Assembly (NCBI GenBank): GCA_011051475.1
Contig: DRLE01000124.1
Span: forward strand, 1 to 29,966
DNA: 29,966 nt
Origin: Gammaproteobacteria bacterium
GTDB lineage: Bacteria > Pseudomonadota > Gammaproteobacteria > SZUA-229
Direction: 5' to 3'
Shown here: positions 14,885 through 23,121 of the stretch, piece after piece
Layout of the letters: the number at the start of each line of letters is the position of its first letter
How positions within the stretch are numbered: the first letter of the stretch is position 1
Program-made: the position numbers and the translations under genes
Notes under the pieces: model-generated
Database searches by the model: none
What the model saw: only the letters and a program-made list of their open reading frames with translations
What the model was told of the DNA's origin: nothing

Positions 14885-15673
14885 ATGCCCGACATCAGCC
14901 TTATTGACGCCCACTGCCACCTGGATTTTCCGGCGTTTGATGCCGACCGCGACCAGGTGCTGCAGCGTGCCCGCGAACAGCATATCCAGCACATTGTTAT
15001 TCCCGGCACACAGGCACCCTTCTGGCCGCGCATCACGCAACTGTGCGAACAGCACACACATCTGCATGCCTGCTACGGCCTGCACCCTTACTGGAGTACA
15101 CAGCACCGCGAACAGGATCTGGAATCACTGAAAGATTATCTCGATACCCATCCAGCCGTTGCCATTGGTGAATGCGGCCTGGACTTTCGCCCACAGCAGG
15201 CCGCCACCGAACAGGATCGACAACGGCAGCTGGCCTTTTTCGAGGCGCAACTGGCGCTGGCACAGACCACCGGCCTGCCGCTGGTGATTCACGCGGTACA
15301 CGCGACCGAAGTGGTTATTCAGACAATAAAATCCTACCCGGGTATCCACGGTATGATCCACAGCTACTCCGGCAGCCTGGAGCAGGCAAAACAGCTGATC
15401 GACCTGGGCTTTTGCATCAGTATCAGTGGCGCGATGACCCGCGAAAACGCAAAAAAAATCCGTCAGGTCGTACAGGCCATACCACTGGAAAAGTTGCTGC
15501 TGGAAACCGACGCCCCGGACCAGCCCGACGATAAACACCGGGGACAGCGAAACGAGCCGGCATTTCTGCTGAACACATTAATGGCGGTTGCAGAACTGAG
15601 AAAGGAAAGTGCCGAACAGATTGCCCGGCAGGCAAGTGAAAATGCTCGCCGGCTTTTTAAATTGACATGCTAA
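14885..15673 (+). CDS. TatD-family metal-dependent hydrolase (YjjV-like)
   Basis: 262 residues. The metal-binding motif DAHCHLDF is at the N-terminus (His10, His12). GECGLDF carries the bridging acid, IHAVHA and the HSYSGS segment supply further His residues, and LLLETDAPDQP supplies the final Asp. These are the standard TatD amidohydrolase ligands. Members act as DNases or as uncharacterised phosphoesterases/deacylases; the length and the HSYSG motif fit the YjjV branch better than TatD itself. The ATG is only 29 bases after the prk terminator and has no clear ribosome binding site, so its promoter must overlap the terminator, or expression relies on readthrough. Foldback element B follows. 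Confidence 0.9.
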   Translation: MPDISLIDAHCHLDFPAFDADRDQVLQRAREQHIQHIVIPGTQAPFWPRITQLCEQHTHLHACYGLHPYWSTQHREQDLESLKDYLDTHPAVAIGECGLDFRPQQAATEQDRQRQLAFFEAQLALAQTTGLPLVIHAVHATEVVIQTIKSYPGIHGMIHSYSGSLEQAKQLIDLGFCISISGAMTRENAKKIRQVVQAIPLEKLLLETDAPDQPDDKHRGQRNEPAFLLNTLMAVAELRKESAEQIARQASENARRLFKLTC

Positions 15674-15710
15674 CCGTAATGACACAGAAACACAGAGAAA
15701 AACTTTGTTG

Positions 15711-15925
15711 GACCGCAAATGACGCAAAGGCAAGGTTGTTCGTCATTCGTCATTCGTCGTTCGTTTTTAATTGGTGTAGGAGCGAAATTTCATTCCGCGA
15801 ACAGCCACGAGCACCGTGCCTGCTTCTTCGCGGAATTGTCCGCTCCGACAATTTTCTAAGAATGCGCACCTACGAATGACGAACGACGAATAACGAACAA
15901 CGTCTGTTCCACGTTATTTGCGGAC
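15711..15925. repeat. Foldback element B: heptamer arrays around a REP-like palindrome
   Basis: This is the second copy of the repeat seen at 13601-13769 and fills most of the 306-base gap between tatD and plsC. It begins GACCGCAAAT and ends ATTTGCGGACC. The left arm has four units (15738-15765: GTTCGTC, ATTCGTC twice, GTTCGTT). The right arm also has four (15874-15901: GAATGAC, GAACGAC, GAATAAC, GAACAAC). The core is longer than in A and contains its own inverted repeat: GTAGGAGCG...CGCTCC, with ATTCCGCGAA opposite TTCGCGGAAT. That resembles pseudomonad-type REP sequences. Element A keeps only a remnant of it. Shared blocks include TTTTTAATT, CGCACCTACGAATGAC and AACGTCTGTTCC. The 37 bases before it include ACACAGAAACACAGAGAAAA, with no gene. 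Confidence 0.9.
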
Positions 15926-15979
15926 CGTGTTTCTGTTTTTCGTCCAGCAACACTTCAAGTTTCCCTGCTTTGCATCAGA

Positions 15980-16720
15980 CTACCGGTTCCAGCGCGAAGG
16001 ATCGCTGATTTCCTGCATTGTGCCTTCAATCCAGTCGAACACGGCCTGGTTGATTTCATCGGCGCTTTTGCCCTTTGACTCGATTGCCGGCCCGATGACC
16101 ACGCTGATAGTGCCCGGCCACTTGATAAAGCTGTGACGCGGCCAGAACTCGCCGGCATTGTGCGCAATCGGCACAACCGGGTAACCGCTTTTCTCGGCAA
16201 GCAGGGCGCCGCCGATCTTGTATTTTTGCGTCTTGCCCGGCGCTGTGCGCGTACCCTCGGGAAACAGGATCAGCCACTTGCCCGCTTTCAGTCTGGCCGT
16301 ACCCTCCTCGATCAGCTGTCTGATGGCGGCGCGGCCGGCGCCACGGTTAATCGCGATCGGGTCGGTCAGCGCCAGTGCCCAGCCGAAAATCGGGATATAC
16401 ATCAGCTCGCGCTTGAACACCCAGCGCGCCAGCGGCGTCAGGGTATGCAGGGTCAGGGTTTCCCAGGTCGACTGGTGCTTGCACAGGATAATGGCATTCT
16501 CCCGCTGCAGGTTCTCACTTCCCTTCACCTCATGGCGGATGCCGCAGAAAACCCTGAGCAGCACAACATTCACCTGCGACCAGTACCGGGCAATACCCAC
16601 GCGCACATCGGCCGGCATAAAAAACAGCAGAATAATCAGCAGGCCGAAAAACAGCGTATTAAGGATAAAGCCCAGCCAGAACAGCAGAGAGCGGATGAAC
16701 AGGACCGGTTTGGCATTCAT
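15980..16720 (-). CDS. plsC: 1-acyl-sn-glycerol-3-phosphate acyltransferase (PlsC-like)
   Basis: 246 residues with a hydrophobic N-terminal helix (about 11-34), so it is membrane-associated. The acyltransferase block I reads KHQSTWE, which is HX4E instead of the usual HX4D (His82, Glu87). The remaining blocks are NRG (125-127), FPEGTR (153-158) and VVPIAHNAG. It should transfer an acyl chain to lysophosphatidic acid to make phosphatidic acid. The variant KHQS-WE form is, from memory, shared by the plsC paralogs located next to gmhB in other gammaproteobacteria, so the substitution is probably functional. It starts 11 bases after the gmhB stop and is the last gene of the glyQ-glyS-gmhB-plsC operon. 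Confidence 0.9.
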   Translation of the reverse strand: MNAKPVLFIRSLLFWLGFILNTLFFGLLIILLFFMPADVRVGIARYWSQVNVVLLRVFCGIRHEVKGSENLQRENAIILCKHQSTWETLTLHTLTPLARWVFKRELMYIPIFGWALALTDPIAINRGAGRAAIRQLIEEGTARLKAGKWLILFPEGTRTAPGKTQKYKIGGALLAEKSGYPVVPIAHNAGEFWPRHSFIKWPGTISVVIGPAIESKGKSADEINQAVFDWIEGTMQEISDPSRWNR

Positions 16721-16731
16721 GGTACGAACCG

Positions 16732-17310
16732 CTATGAAAGAATGGCATCAACGGCCGATGCCAGGTCGTCGTATACCGGAATGTCTTCCTTGCATTCCAG
16801 CTTTATAATTTTTTCGGCCTTCACGCCCTTGCCTGTACGCACCAGGATGGGGTTGGCATGCGCGTTACTGGCAGCCTTGATATCGGAAATACTGTCGCCG
16901 ATAAAACTGACCTCGGACAGTGGCACATTGAAGCGCTGGCCAATCTGCAACAGCATGCCCGGCTTGGGCTTGCGACAATCACAGGCATCATCCGGCCCGT
17001 GCGGGCAGTAAAACACCGCGTCCACCCGCCCGCCAATCTTCTCCAGCAGGGTATCCATTTTCCGGTGCATGGCGGAAAGCGTTTCAATATCGAAATAACC
17101 GCGGGCAATGCCCGACTGGTTGCTGGCCACCACCACCGTATAGCCACTGTGGTTGAGCCGGGCGATGGCCTCAAGGCTGCCGTCAATCGGCTGCCACTCT
17201 TCCGGGCTCTTGATATAAGCATCCGAATCGTGGTTAATGACACCGTCGCGATCAAGCACGATCAGCTTCATCTCCGGTTTTCGCCTCTGGCTTTCGTCTT
17301 TGGCTTTCAT
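16732..17310 (-). CDS. gmhB: D-glycero-beta-D-manno-heptose-1,7-bisphosphate 7-phosphatase
   Basis: 192 residues from the ATG at 17310, which has AGGGG six bases upstream. Related proteins start at the equivalent of the internal ATG at 17271 (MKLIVLDRDG, 179 residues), where GGAG lies too close to be used, so the start is uncertain. HAD-phosphatase motifs are clear: LDRDGVIN with the nucleophile Asp, VASNQSGIARG, and GDSISDIKAA. The zinc-binding loop CPHGPDDACDCRKPKPG is the GmhB hallmark. It removes the C7 phosphate from heptose bisphosphate in ADP-heptose synthesis for lipopolysaccharide core. It lies 36 bases after glyS and 11 bases before plsC. Confidence 0.94.
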   Translation of the reverse strand: MKAKDESQRRKPEMKLIVLDRDGVINHDSDAYIKSPEEWQPIDGSLEAIARLNHSGYTVVVASNQSGIARGYFDIETLSAMHRKMDTLLEKIGGRVDAVFYCPHGPDDACDCRKPKPGMLLQIGQRFNVPLSEVSFIGDSISDIKAASNAHANPILVRTGKGVKAEKIIKLECKEDIPVYDDLASAVDAILS

Positions 17311-17346
17311 CTCAGACCCCTGTATCGAGTACAGTAGCGGACGTCA

Positions 17347-19422
17347 TTATGCCTGGTGCAGGCGCGACAGGTCCGCAATACGCATAAACAGCCGCTGCAT
17401 CATGGCCAGCAGGGCAAGACGGTTGTTTTTTACCGCTTCGTCATCCGCCATCACCATAACCGCATCAAAAAAAGCATCCACGGTGTCGCGCAGACCTGAC
17501 AGCGCCGTTAACGCGGTCTTGTAGTCAGCATCGGCAAACAGCGGCTCGACCTGCACGCTGGCATCCTGCAGCGCCTGGTACAGGTCTTTTTCGGCCGCTT
17601 CCGTCAACAGGGTTTCATCAACGCTGTCAGCGTGACCGCCACCGGATTTTTTCAGTATATTGCCGACGCGCTTGTTGGCCGCGGCCAGGCTTTCGGCCTC
17701 GGGCAGCTGGCGGAAGGCCGATACCGCGTGTATGCGCCGGTCGAAATCCAGCGGGCGCGAAGGTGCCAGCGCGGATACCGCATCGAACACATCCGGCAGT
17801 ATGCCGCGGTCAAGGTAATAGGCGCGCAGGCGCTCCAGCATATAGTCGAACACTTCCTGCTCAACGTCCCTGGCCGCAACCCTGTCGGCCAGCAGCTCAC
17901 CCGCCTGAGCGATAAGCTGTTTCAGGTCCAGATCCAGCTCGCGCTCGATAATGGTACGCAGCACGCCGAGGGCGGCACGGCGCAGGGCGTAGGGGTCTTT
18001 CTCGCCGGTCGGTTTCTGACCAATGGCAAAAATACCGACCAGGGTATCGATCTTGTCGGCTATCGACAGGATCTGGCCGGTGGCCGTACTCGCGGTTTCA
18101 TCCGCGGCGCCGCGAGGCTTGTACTGCTCATCCAGCGCCAGCGCTACCTCTTCGGGCTCACCGGCAACCTCGGCATAGCGCTTGCCCATAACCCCCTGCA
18201 ATGAGGCAAACTCGCCAACCATGTCGGTCATCAGGTCACATTTGCTGAGCAGTGCGGCGCGGCGCACATAATCGAGATTCGCATCCAGCTCACCGGCAAT
18301 CTGCTCGGCCAGCTTTTCCACGCGCCGGACCTTGTCGGCGATACTGCCCAGCTTTTCCTGGAACACCACCTTGTCCAGCGCCAGGTTAAAGCTTTCCAGC
18401 GGCTGCTTCTGATCCTGCTCCCAGAAGAACATGGCATCGGCCAGGCGCGGGCGCACCACGCGCTCGTTACCGGCGCGCACCTTGTCCGGTGACTTGCTGT
18501 CGATATTGCTGATGGTAATGAAATAGTTCATCAGGCCGCCATCAACATCACGCACCGGAAAATATTTCTGGTTGTCCTGCATGGTCTTGATCAGGGCCTC
18601 GGCCGGTACCGCCAGGAAGGTCTCCTCGAAAGCACCGGCCACGGCCACCGGCCATTCATTCAGGGCGGTAACCTCGTCGAGCAGGTCTTCATCGAGTATG
18701 GCTTCGCCGCCCAGCGCCTTCACCGCCTCGGTAACCTGGCGGCGAATCTGCTCTCGGCGCGCGTCAAAACCGGCAATGACGTAACCATCGCTCTTCAGGC
18801 GCTCGCTATACTGCGAGGCATGGGCCAGCTCGATGGCGCCGGGGGCATGAAAGCGATGACCACGACTGCTGCTGCCGGTCTTCAGGCCAAGGATTTCAGC
18901 ATCGATAACCTGTTCGCCATACATCAGCACCACCCAGTGCACGGGACGCACGAACTCGACATCGCTGCTGCCCCAGCGCATGCGCTTGGGAATCGGCAGG
19001 CGATGCAGCGACTGATTGATAATATCTTCGATCAGCGCTGACAGCGGCTGCCCTTTTTCCGTGGCACGAAAGACCAGCCAGACACCCTTGTCGGTTTCCT
19101 GCTGCTGCAGCTGCTCCGGCTCGACACCACAGGAACGGGCAAAGCCCACAAGCGCTTTCGTCGGTTTACCATCGGCATCATAGGCCGCTTTCAGACTGGG
19201 CCCCTTGCGTTCGACATCACGGTCGGGCTGGGCATCGGCCAGTGCTTTGACCAGCACGGCAAGACGGCGCGGTGCGGCGAAGGTCTCGTACTCGCCCACC
19301 TCGAAACCGGCCTTTTTCAGACCATCGACAATACCGCCGGCAAAAGCCTCGGAAAGTTTTTTCAGCGCCTTCGGCGGCAGCTCTTCGGTACCCAGTTCGA
19401 TCAGCAGGTCATCGTGCTTCAT
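17347..19422 (-). CDS. glyS: Glycyl-tRNA synthetase beta subunit
   Basis: 691 residues, the normal size. The N-terminus LLIELGTEELPPKALKKL is the family signature. Other typical segments are RMRWGSSDVEFVRPVHWVV, GHRFHAPGAI, LPAEALIKTMQDNQKYFPV-like text (here VPAEALIKTMQDNQKYFPV), and FFWEQDQKQPL. The C-terminal part is the anticodon-binding region (DPYALRRAALGVLR). With the alpha subunit it forms the alpha2-beta2 enzyme that charges tRNA-Gly. The ATG overlaps the glyQ stop by four bases (ATGA), giving tight translational coupling and balanced subunits. Confidence 0.98.
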   Translation of the reverse strand: MKHDDLLIELGTEELPPKALKKLSEAFAGGIVDGLKKAGFEVGEYETFAAPRRLAVLVKALADAQPDRDVERKGPSLKAAYDADGKPTKALVGFARSCGVEPEQLQQQETDKGVWLVFRATEKGQPLSALIEDIINQSLHRLPIPKRMRWGSSDVEFVRPVHWVVLMYGEQVIDAEILGLKTGSSSRGHRFHAPGAIELAHASQYSERLKSDGYVIAGFDARREQIRRQVTEAVKALGGEAILDEDLLDEVTALNEWPVAVAGAFEETFLAVPAEALIKTMQDNQKYFPVRDVDGGLMNYFITISNIDSKSPDKVRAGNERVVRPRLADAMFFWEQDQKQPLESFNLALDKVVFQEKLGSIADKVRRVEKLAEQIAGELDANLDYVRRAALLSKCDLMTDMVGEFASLQGVMGKRYAEVAGEPEEVALALDEQYKPRGAADETASTATGQILSIADKIDTLVGIFAIGQKPTGEKDPYALRRAALGVLRTIIERELDLDLKQLIAQAGELLADRVAARDVEQEVFDYMLERLRAYYLDRGILPDVFDAVSALAPSRPLDFDRRIHAVSAFRQLPEAESLAAANKRVGNILKKSGGGHADSVDETLLTEAAEKDLYQALQDASVQVEPLFADADYKTALTALSGLRDTVDAFFDAVMVMADDEAVKNNRLALLAMMQRLFMRIADLSRLHQA

Positions 19423-20342
19423 GCTGCACCCTCCTGTTTTTCACCGGCGGCATTGCCAATGGGAAAACCCAGGGCCTCGCGCGAATCATAGTAGGCCTGC
19501 GCCACGGCACGCGACAGGGCACGCACGCGCAGAATAAAGCGCTGACGCTCGGTTACCGAAATGGCATGGCGGGCATCAAGCAGGTTGAAGGCATGTGAGG
19601 CCTTCAGCACCATTTCATAGGCCGGCAGGGGCAGGCCCAGCTCGATCAGGCGCTGGCTTTCGCTTTCGCAGTGTTCAAACAGCGCAAACAGATCATCGAC
19701 ATCGGCCTGCTCGAAATTATAGGCGGACATTTCCACCTCGTTCTGGTGAAACACGTCACCATAGGTCACGTCACCCTGCGGACCACGGGTCCAGATCAGA
19801 TCGAAGACGCTTTCCTTTTCCTGCAGATACATGGCCAGGCGCTCCAGACCATAGGTGATTTCACCGGTTACCGGCCGGCATTCCAGGCCGCCGACCTGCT
19901 GAAAATAGGTAAACTGGGTCACTTCCATGCCGTTGAGCCAGACTTCCCAGCCCAGGCCCCAGGCGCCCAGGGTCGGCGATTCCCAGTTATCCTCGACAAA
20001 GCGGATATCATGTTCAAGCAGATCGAAACCCAGCGCCTGCAGCGAACCCAGATACAGCTCCTGGATATCATCGGGTGAAGGCTTCAGCACCACCTGGAAC
20101 TGGTAGTAATGCTGCAGGCGATTGGGGTTTTCGCCATAGCGCCCGTCGGTGGGGCGACGGCAGGGCTGTACATAGGCCGCACGCCAGGGTTCGGGGCCAA
20201 TCGCGCGCAGGAAGGTTGCCGGATGGAAGGTACCCGCGCCCACCTCCATGTCCAGTGGCTGCAATACGGCGCAGCCCTGTTTTTGCCAGTAGTCCTGGAC
20301 CGCGAAAATCAGTCCCTGAAAAGTCGAAACATCGTAAGCCAT
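19419..20342 (-). CDS. glyQ: Glycyl-tRNA synthetase alpha subunit
   Basis: 307 residues, as expected. Conserved segments run throughout: TFQGLIFAVQDYWQKQGCAV, LQPLDMEVGAGTFHPATFLR, PEPWRAAYVQPCRRPTDGRY, GENPNRLQHYYQFQVVLKPS and GLGWEVWLNGMEVTQFTYFQ. It carries the catalytic class II core that activates glycine. It is the first gene of the minus-strand operon glyQ-glyS-gmhB-plsC; the promoter should lie in the 175-base gap shared with the divergent gene at 20518. Confidence 0.98.
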   Translation of the reverse strand: MAYDVSTFQGLIFAVQDYWQKQGCAVLQPLDMEVGAGTFHPATFLRAIGPEPWRAAYVQPCRRPTDGRYGENPNRLQHYYQFQVVLKPSPDDIQELYLGSLQALGFDLLEHDIRFVEDNWESPTLGAWGLGWEVWLNGMEVTQFTYFQQVGGLECRPVTGEITYGLERLAMYLQEKESVFDLIWTRGPQGDVTYGDVFHQNEVEMSAYNFEQADVDDLFALFEHCESESQRLIELGLPLPAYEMVLKASHAFNLLDARHAISVTERQRFILRVRALSRAVAQAYYDSREALGFPIGNAAGEKQEGAA

Positions 20343-20517
20343 GTAATTGAAAAGCCTGTCATTAAAATTCGATTAGTGAAAGGGCGAAGTATACCCTATG
20401 TAGGCTTTTCCTTGGCATTTATGGTAAAAAAGAACTATATTGAAAGCAGGCACCTGTCAGAGGGAAGGGCCTGCAAATGCTCAAAAATTCACCCTGGTTT
20501 GTATTGAGGCTGACATC

Positions 20518-21117
20518 ATGAGTAAAAAATCCGGCAAAACACATGCTGATTCACCCTTTATTCTCGATTCCTCGGAAATGGCGCAATGGCATACCCTGGT
20601 ACAGGATGCCGAACAGGACTATGGCTGCCATCTTGATGAAGCCATGCAGAGCTATCTGGTTTTCACCCTGATGCGCTTCGCCCGCGACAGCCGTCTGAAT
20701 GCAAAAGCGCTGGCGCTCGATTTCCTGCAATCACAAAATCTCCCTCACAAACTGCGCAGCGAACAGCTGCGCGATATCGGCGATCAGTGTCTGCTGGTTT
20801 CCGGCCTCTACCCGCAAACCGCACAGCGACGCCAGGTCAGCATCAGTTACTATGTCGATATGGGGCGTAGCGCCTACCATCATATCAGCGGCTTCACCCA
20901 GCAGGGCATTGCCGAGCTTTACCGGCAACTGGCGGAAAGTTTCGTCCTGCTGATGGATCTGCTGCAGACCATTCGCGGTTACAGTGCACCGGCCCTGGAG
21001 CCACTGGCTGCGCTGGACCTGTGGCAGAAAACCGGCAGCCGCACCGCCCTCGAACAGGTTACAGGCAAAAGCCTGCCACTACCGGAAGCCCTGTTTTCCT
21101 GCAAACATAAACACTAG
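20518..21117 (+). CDS. Hypothetical protein, cytoplasmic, mostly helical
   Basis: 199 residues from the ATG at 20518, which has GAGG eight bases upstream; an in-frame ATG at 20440 lacks support. I do not recognise the family. There is no signal peptide or membrane helix. The sequence looks alpha-helical throughout, with a notable central segment ISYYVDMGRSAYHHISG containing paired His and Tyr residues. A Cys lies near each end (YGCHLD, FSCKHKH), and the tail is KHKH. Codon use looks like its neighbours. It is divergent from glyQ and followed by a 318-base gap, so it is probably a single-gene unit. No function is proposed. Confidence 0.7.
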   Translation: MSKKSGKTHADSPFILDSSEMAQWHTLVQDAEQDYGCHLDEAMQSYLVFTLMRFARDSRLNAKALALDFLQSQNLPHKLRSEQLRDIGDQCLLVSGLYPQTAQRRQVSISYYVDMGRSAYHHISGFTQQGIAELYRQLAESFVLLMDLLQTIRGYSAPALEPLAALDLWQKTGSRTALEQVTGKSLPLPEALFSCKHKH

Positions 21118-21435
21118 GCATGAAAAACCCGTGAAATGCCTATAGCGCCCAGGCCATGTGATAACGCATTAAGGTTCCTGCCCATGGCCATCTATTCGGG
21201 TCAGCTGTTTACTGCAAGCCCTGTCTCGTTCTCACATGCGCTGATCACAATCCGCTTTTTTCAGGGCTGTTCACAGGGCCCTGGATCCAGACCTGGACTG
21301 ATTACAGGAAACCGCTTTTTATAATGAAATATAGATAAAACATGACAGCTTAAAGAGTAATTACATTTTTATTTGACAGCTTGTTGTTTTTTATACTATT
21401 GTTGGCCGCAAAATAACAATAAAAAAGCCGTCAAA
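21118..21435. other. 318-base intergenic leader before the radical SAM gene
   Basis: No convincing gene is present; a 62-codon reading frame at 21136-21324 has no ribosome binding site or recognisable product. The final 100 bases are AT-rich and contain a 9-bp direct repeat, TGACAGCTT, at 21343-21351 and 21374-21382, plus a possible promoter. No intrinsic terminator for the upstream gene is obvious. Confidence 0.6.
21373..21399 (+). promoter_or_regulatory. Possible promoter for the radical SAM gene
   Basis: A perfect TTGACA (-35) at 21373-21378 is followed by TATACT at 21392 (13-base spacer) or TACTAT at 21394 (15-base spacer). Both spacers are shorter than the preferred 17, so activity may need an activator. 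The -35 overlaps the second TGACAGCTT repeat. Confidence 0.35.
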
Positions 21436-23082
21436 ATGAAACGAACCAGTCAGTATTTCAATAAAAAATCACGCCTTCTTCAGTACCCCGAAATCAATCA
21501 GGCCGATACCATTGACAGCAGCACCACGGGCCTGCCGCCCTTTGCCGCCTCCGCCATCAAATCACGCCTGGTTGATCTGCTGACGGTGCAGAACGATTTC
21601 TTCCCCTGCTTTGACTGGACCTTCCCGCCACCCCTGCTGAACAAATCGACACCACCGGAAACGGCCAGCGAGCTGTTTTCACAAAGCTCTGTCATCCCCG
21701 GACGCTATTCAATTTACCTGCACAGCCCTTTCTGCAAGTCCCTGTGCAGCTTCTGTTATTACGCGATTATTCCGGGCAAGGGCATTGAGCTGGCCAACGA
21801 ATACATTGATTATCTGATCCGGGAAATGCAGCTGTACAGCAAGGCATTCAAAGGGCAGGTCTGTGAATCGGTCTATTTTGGCGGCGGCACGCCAAGCTAC
21901 CTCAGCGACAGCGATCTGGAACGTCTGTTTACCTGCCTGCACGACAATTTCACCATTGCACCGGATGCGGAGATTACCGTGGAAGCCGCCCCAGGCACCC
22001 TGCCACGCGAAAAAACCGAGCACCTGCACAGACTGGGCGTCAACCGCCTGAGTTATGGCATACAGACACTCGATGAGGAACTGCTTGCCGGCATGAACCG
22101 CAACTACTCGGTCGACGAGGCGCTGGACGAGCTGTCGCATGCGCTGGCCATTATCGGCAATGTCAATGTTGATACCATGTATGGCTTCAGTGAGGAAGAC
22201 GATGACACCCTGCTCGACACACTGAGCCGTTTTCACGATCTCGGTGTACCCGGCTTTTCCATTTATGCCCTGGACACCCAGCGTACCGAGACCAAGCACG
22301 ACTTACTGCCGCCGAAAGATGATGCCTACGAGAAAAAGATCCGCCAGTTCGCCGCCGCCGAAAAGCTGCTGCGCGCCTGGGGTTATCAGCCGGTGCTGCA
22401 GAATGTTTTTATCCTGCCGGGCAAGGCTTCCTACCGGCACCAGTTGCGCCGCTGGGACAATCTGCCGCTGCTGGCGATGGGCCTTAATGCCCAGGGCTAC
22501 GCACCGCAACGCCCCTACCAGAATGTCGGCAGCCTGAAGTCCTATTACCAGATGATTGACAAAGGCCGCCTGCCCCTGGCCTCCATCGACAAACTCGACA
22601 GCGAACTGGAGCTATGCCGCGAACTGACCAGCAAGCTGCGCTTTACCTATGTGAGCCTGGATGAAATGCAGTTCAAGTACGGCGTTGCCGTCGACCGGGT
22701 TTTTGAGCACCTGATAACGGCACTGGTGGAACTGGACTACCTCGACTACGAAAACGGCATCCTGAAAATGACGCCCAAAGCCGCCTACTACAACAATATC
22801 ATCCCCATGCTGTTCGCACCCGACAGCTTCAAGCAGGCATTGCTCGGACTGCCTGAAGAATACCTGCAGAGCTTTCCCGTCCCTTATATCATGACGCAGC
22901 TGGGCCACGCCCAGAGCCGGGCCTTTGACTCGCCTGCCCCGGAAGAGAAACGAGCAAGGGAACGGCGCACCGCCTGGAACCGCCGACAGCGCATCACAGC
23001 CTCTGCAGCCATGCTCGAGCGGCGACAAAACCCGGGACGACGTGCCAGCGACAATCTGACGCACTGGTCGGCCACGGCCTGA
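21436..23082 (+). CDS. Radical SAM protein of the coproporphyrinogen III oxidase (HemN/HemW) family
   Basis: 548 residues from the ATG at 21436; an in-frame TTG at 21373 is part of the promoter candidate. After about 90 residues without recognised motifs comes the radical SAM cluster motif CKSLCSFC (Cys100, Cys104, Cys107), then YFGGGTPSYLS, VEAAPGTLP and RLSYGIQTLDEELL, all typical of the HemN/HemW group. The C-terminal region (about 400-500) resembles the HemN C-terminal domain. True HemN has a further Cys right after the cluster (CGC); here it is FCYY, so classical HemN activity is uncertain. HemW haem chaperone or another anaerobic tetrapyrrole-related radical enzyme are alternatives. The final 40 residues are an unusual Arg-rich tail. 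No haem biosynthesis genes adjoin it. Confidence 0.82.
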   Translation: MKRTSQYFNKKSRLLQYPEINQADTIDSSTTGLPPFAASAIKSRLVDLLTVQNDFFPCFDWTFPPPLLNKSTPPETASELFSQSSVIPGRYSIYLHSPFCKSLCSFCYYAIIPGKGIELANEYIDYLIREMQLYSKAFKGQVCESVYFGGGTPSYLSDSDLERLFTCLHDNFTIAPDAEITVEAAPGTLPREKTEHLHRLGVNRLSYGIQTLDEELLAGMNRNYSVDEALDELSHALAIIGNVNVDTMYGFSEEDDDTLLDTLSRFHDLGVPGFSIYALDTQRTETKHDLLPPKDDAYEKKIRQFAAAEKLLRAWGYQPVLQNVFILPGKASYRHQLRRWDNLPLLAMGLNAQGYAPQRPYQNVGSLKSYYQMIDKGRLPLASIDKLDSELELCRELTSKLRFTYVSLDEMQFKYGVAVDRVFEHLITALVELDYLDYENGILKMTPKAAYYNNIIPMLFAPDSFKQALLGLPEEYLQSFPVPYIMTQLGHAQSRAFDSPAPEEKRARERRTAWNRRQRITASAAMLERRQNPGRRASDNLTHWSATA

Positions 23083-23121
23083 AGCCGCGCGCGCAACAGC
23101 GCCTGCCTCGCCCGGCAAGCG

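Noticed and set aside
16458..16480. Loss of the acyltransferase active site in PlsC (HX4E in place of HX4D)
   Set aside because: All other blocks are intact and the same KHQS-WE form is, to my knowledge, usual in gmhB-linked paralogs, so it is a family variant and not a defect.
21136..21324. Small plus-strand open frame of 62 codons
   Set aside because: No ribosome binding site, no recognisable motif, and composition like intergenic DNA.
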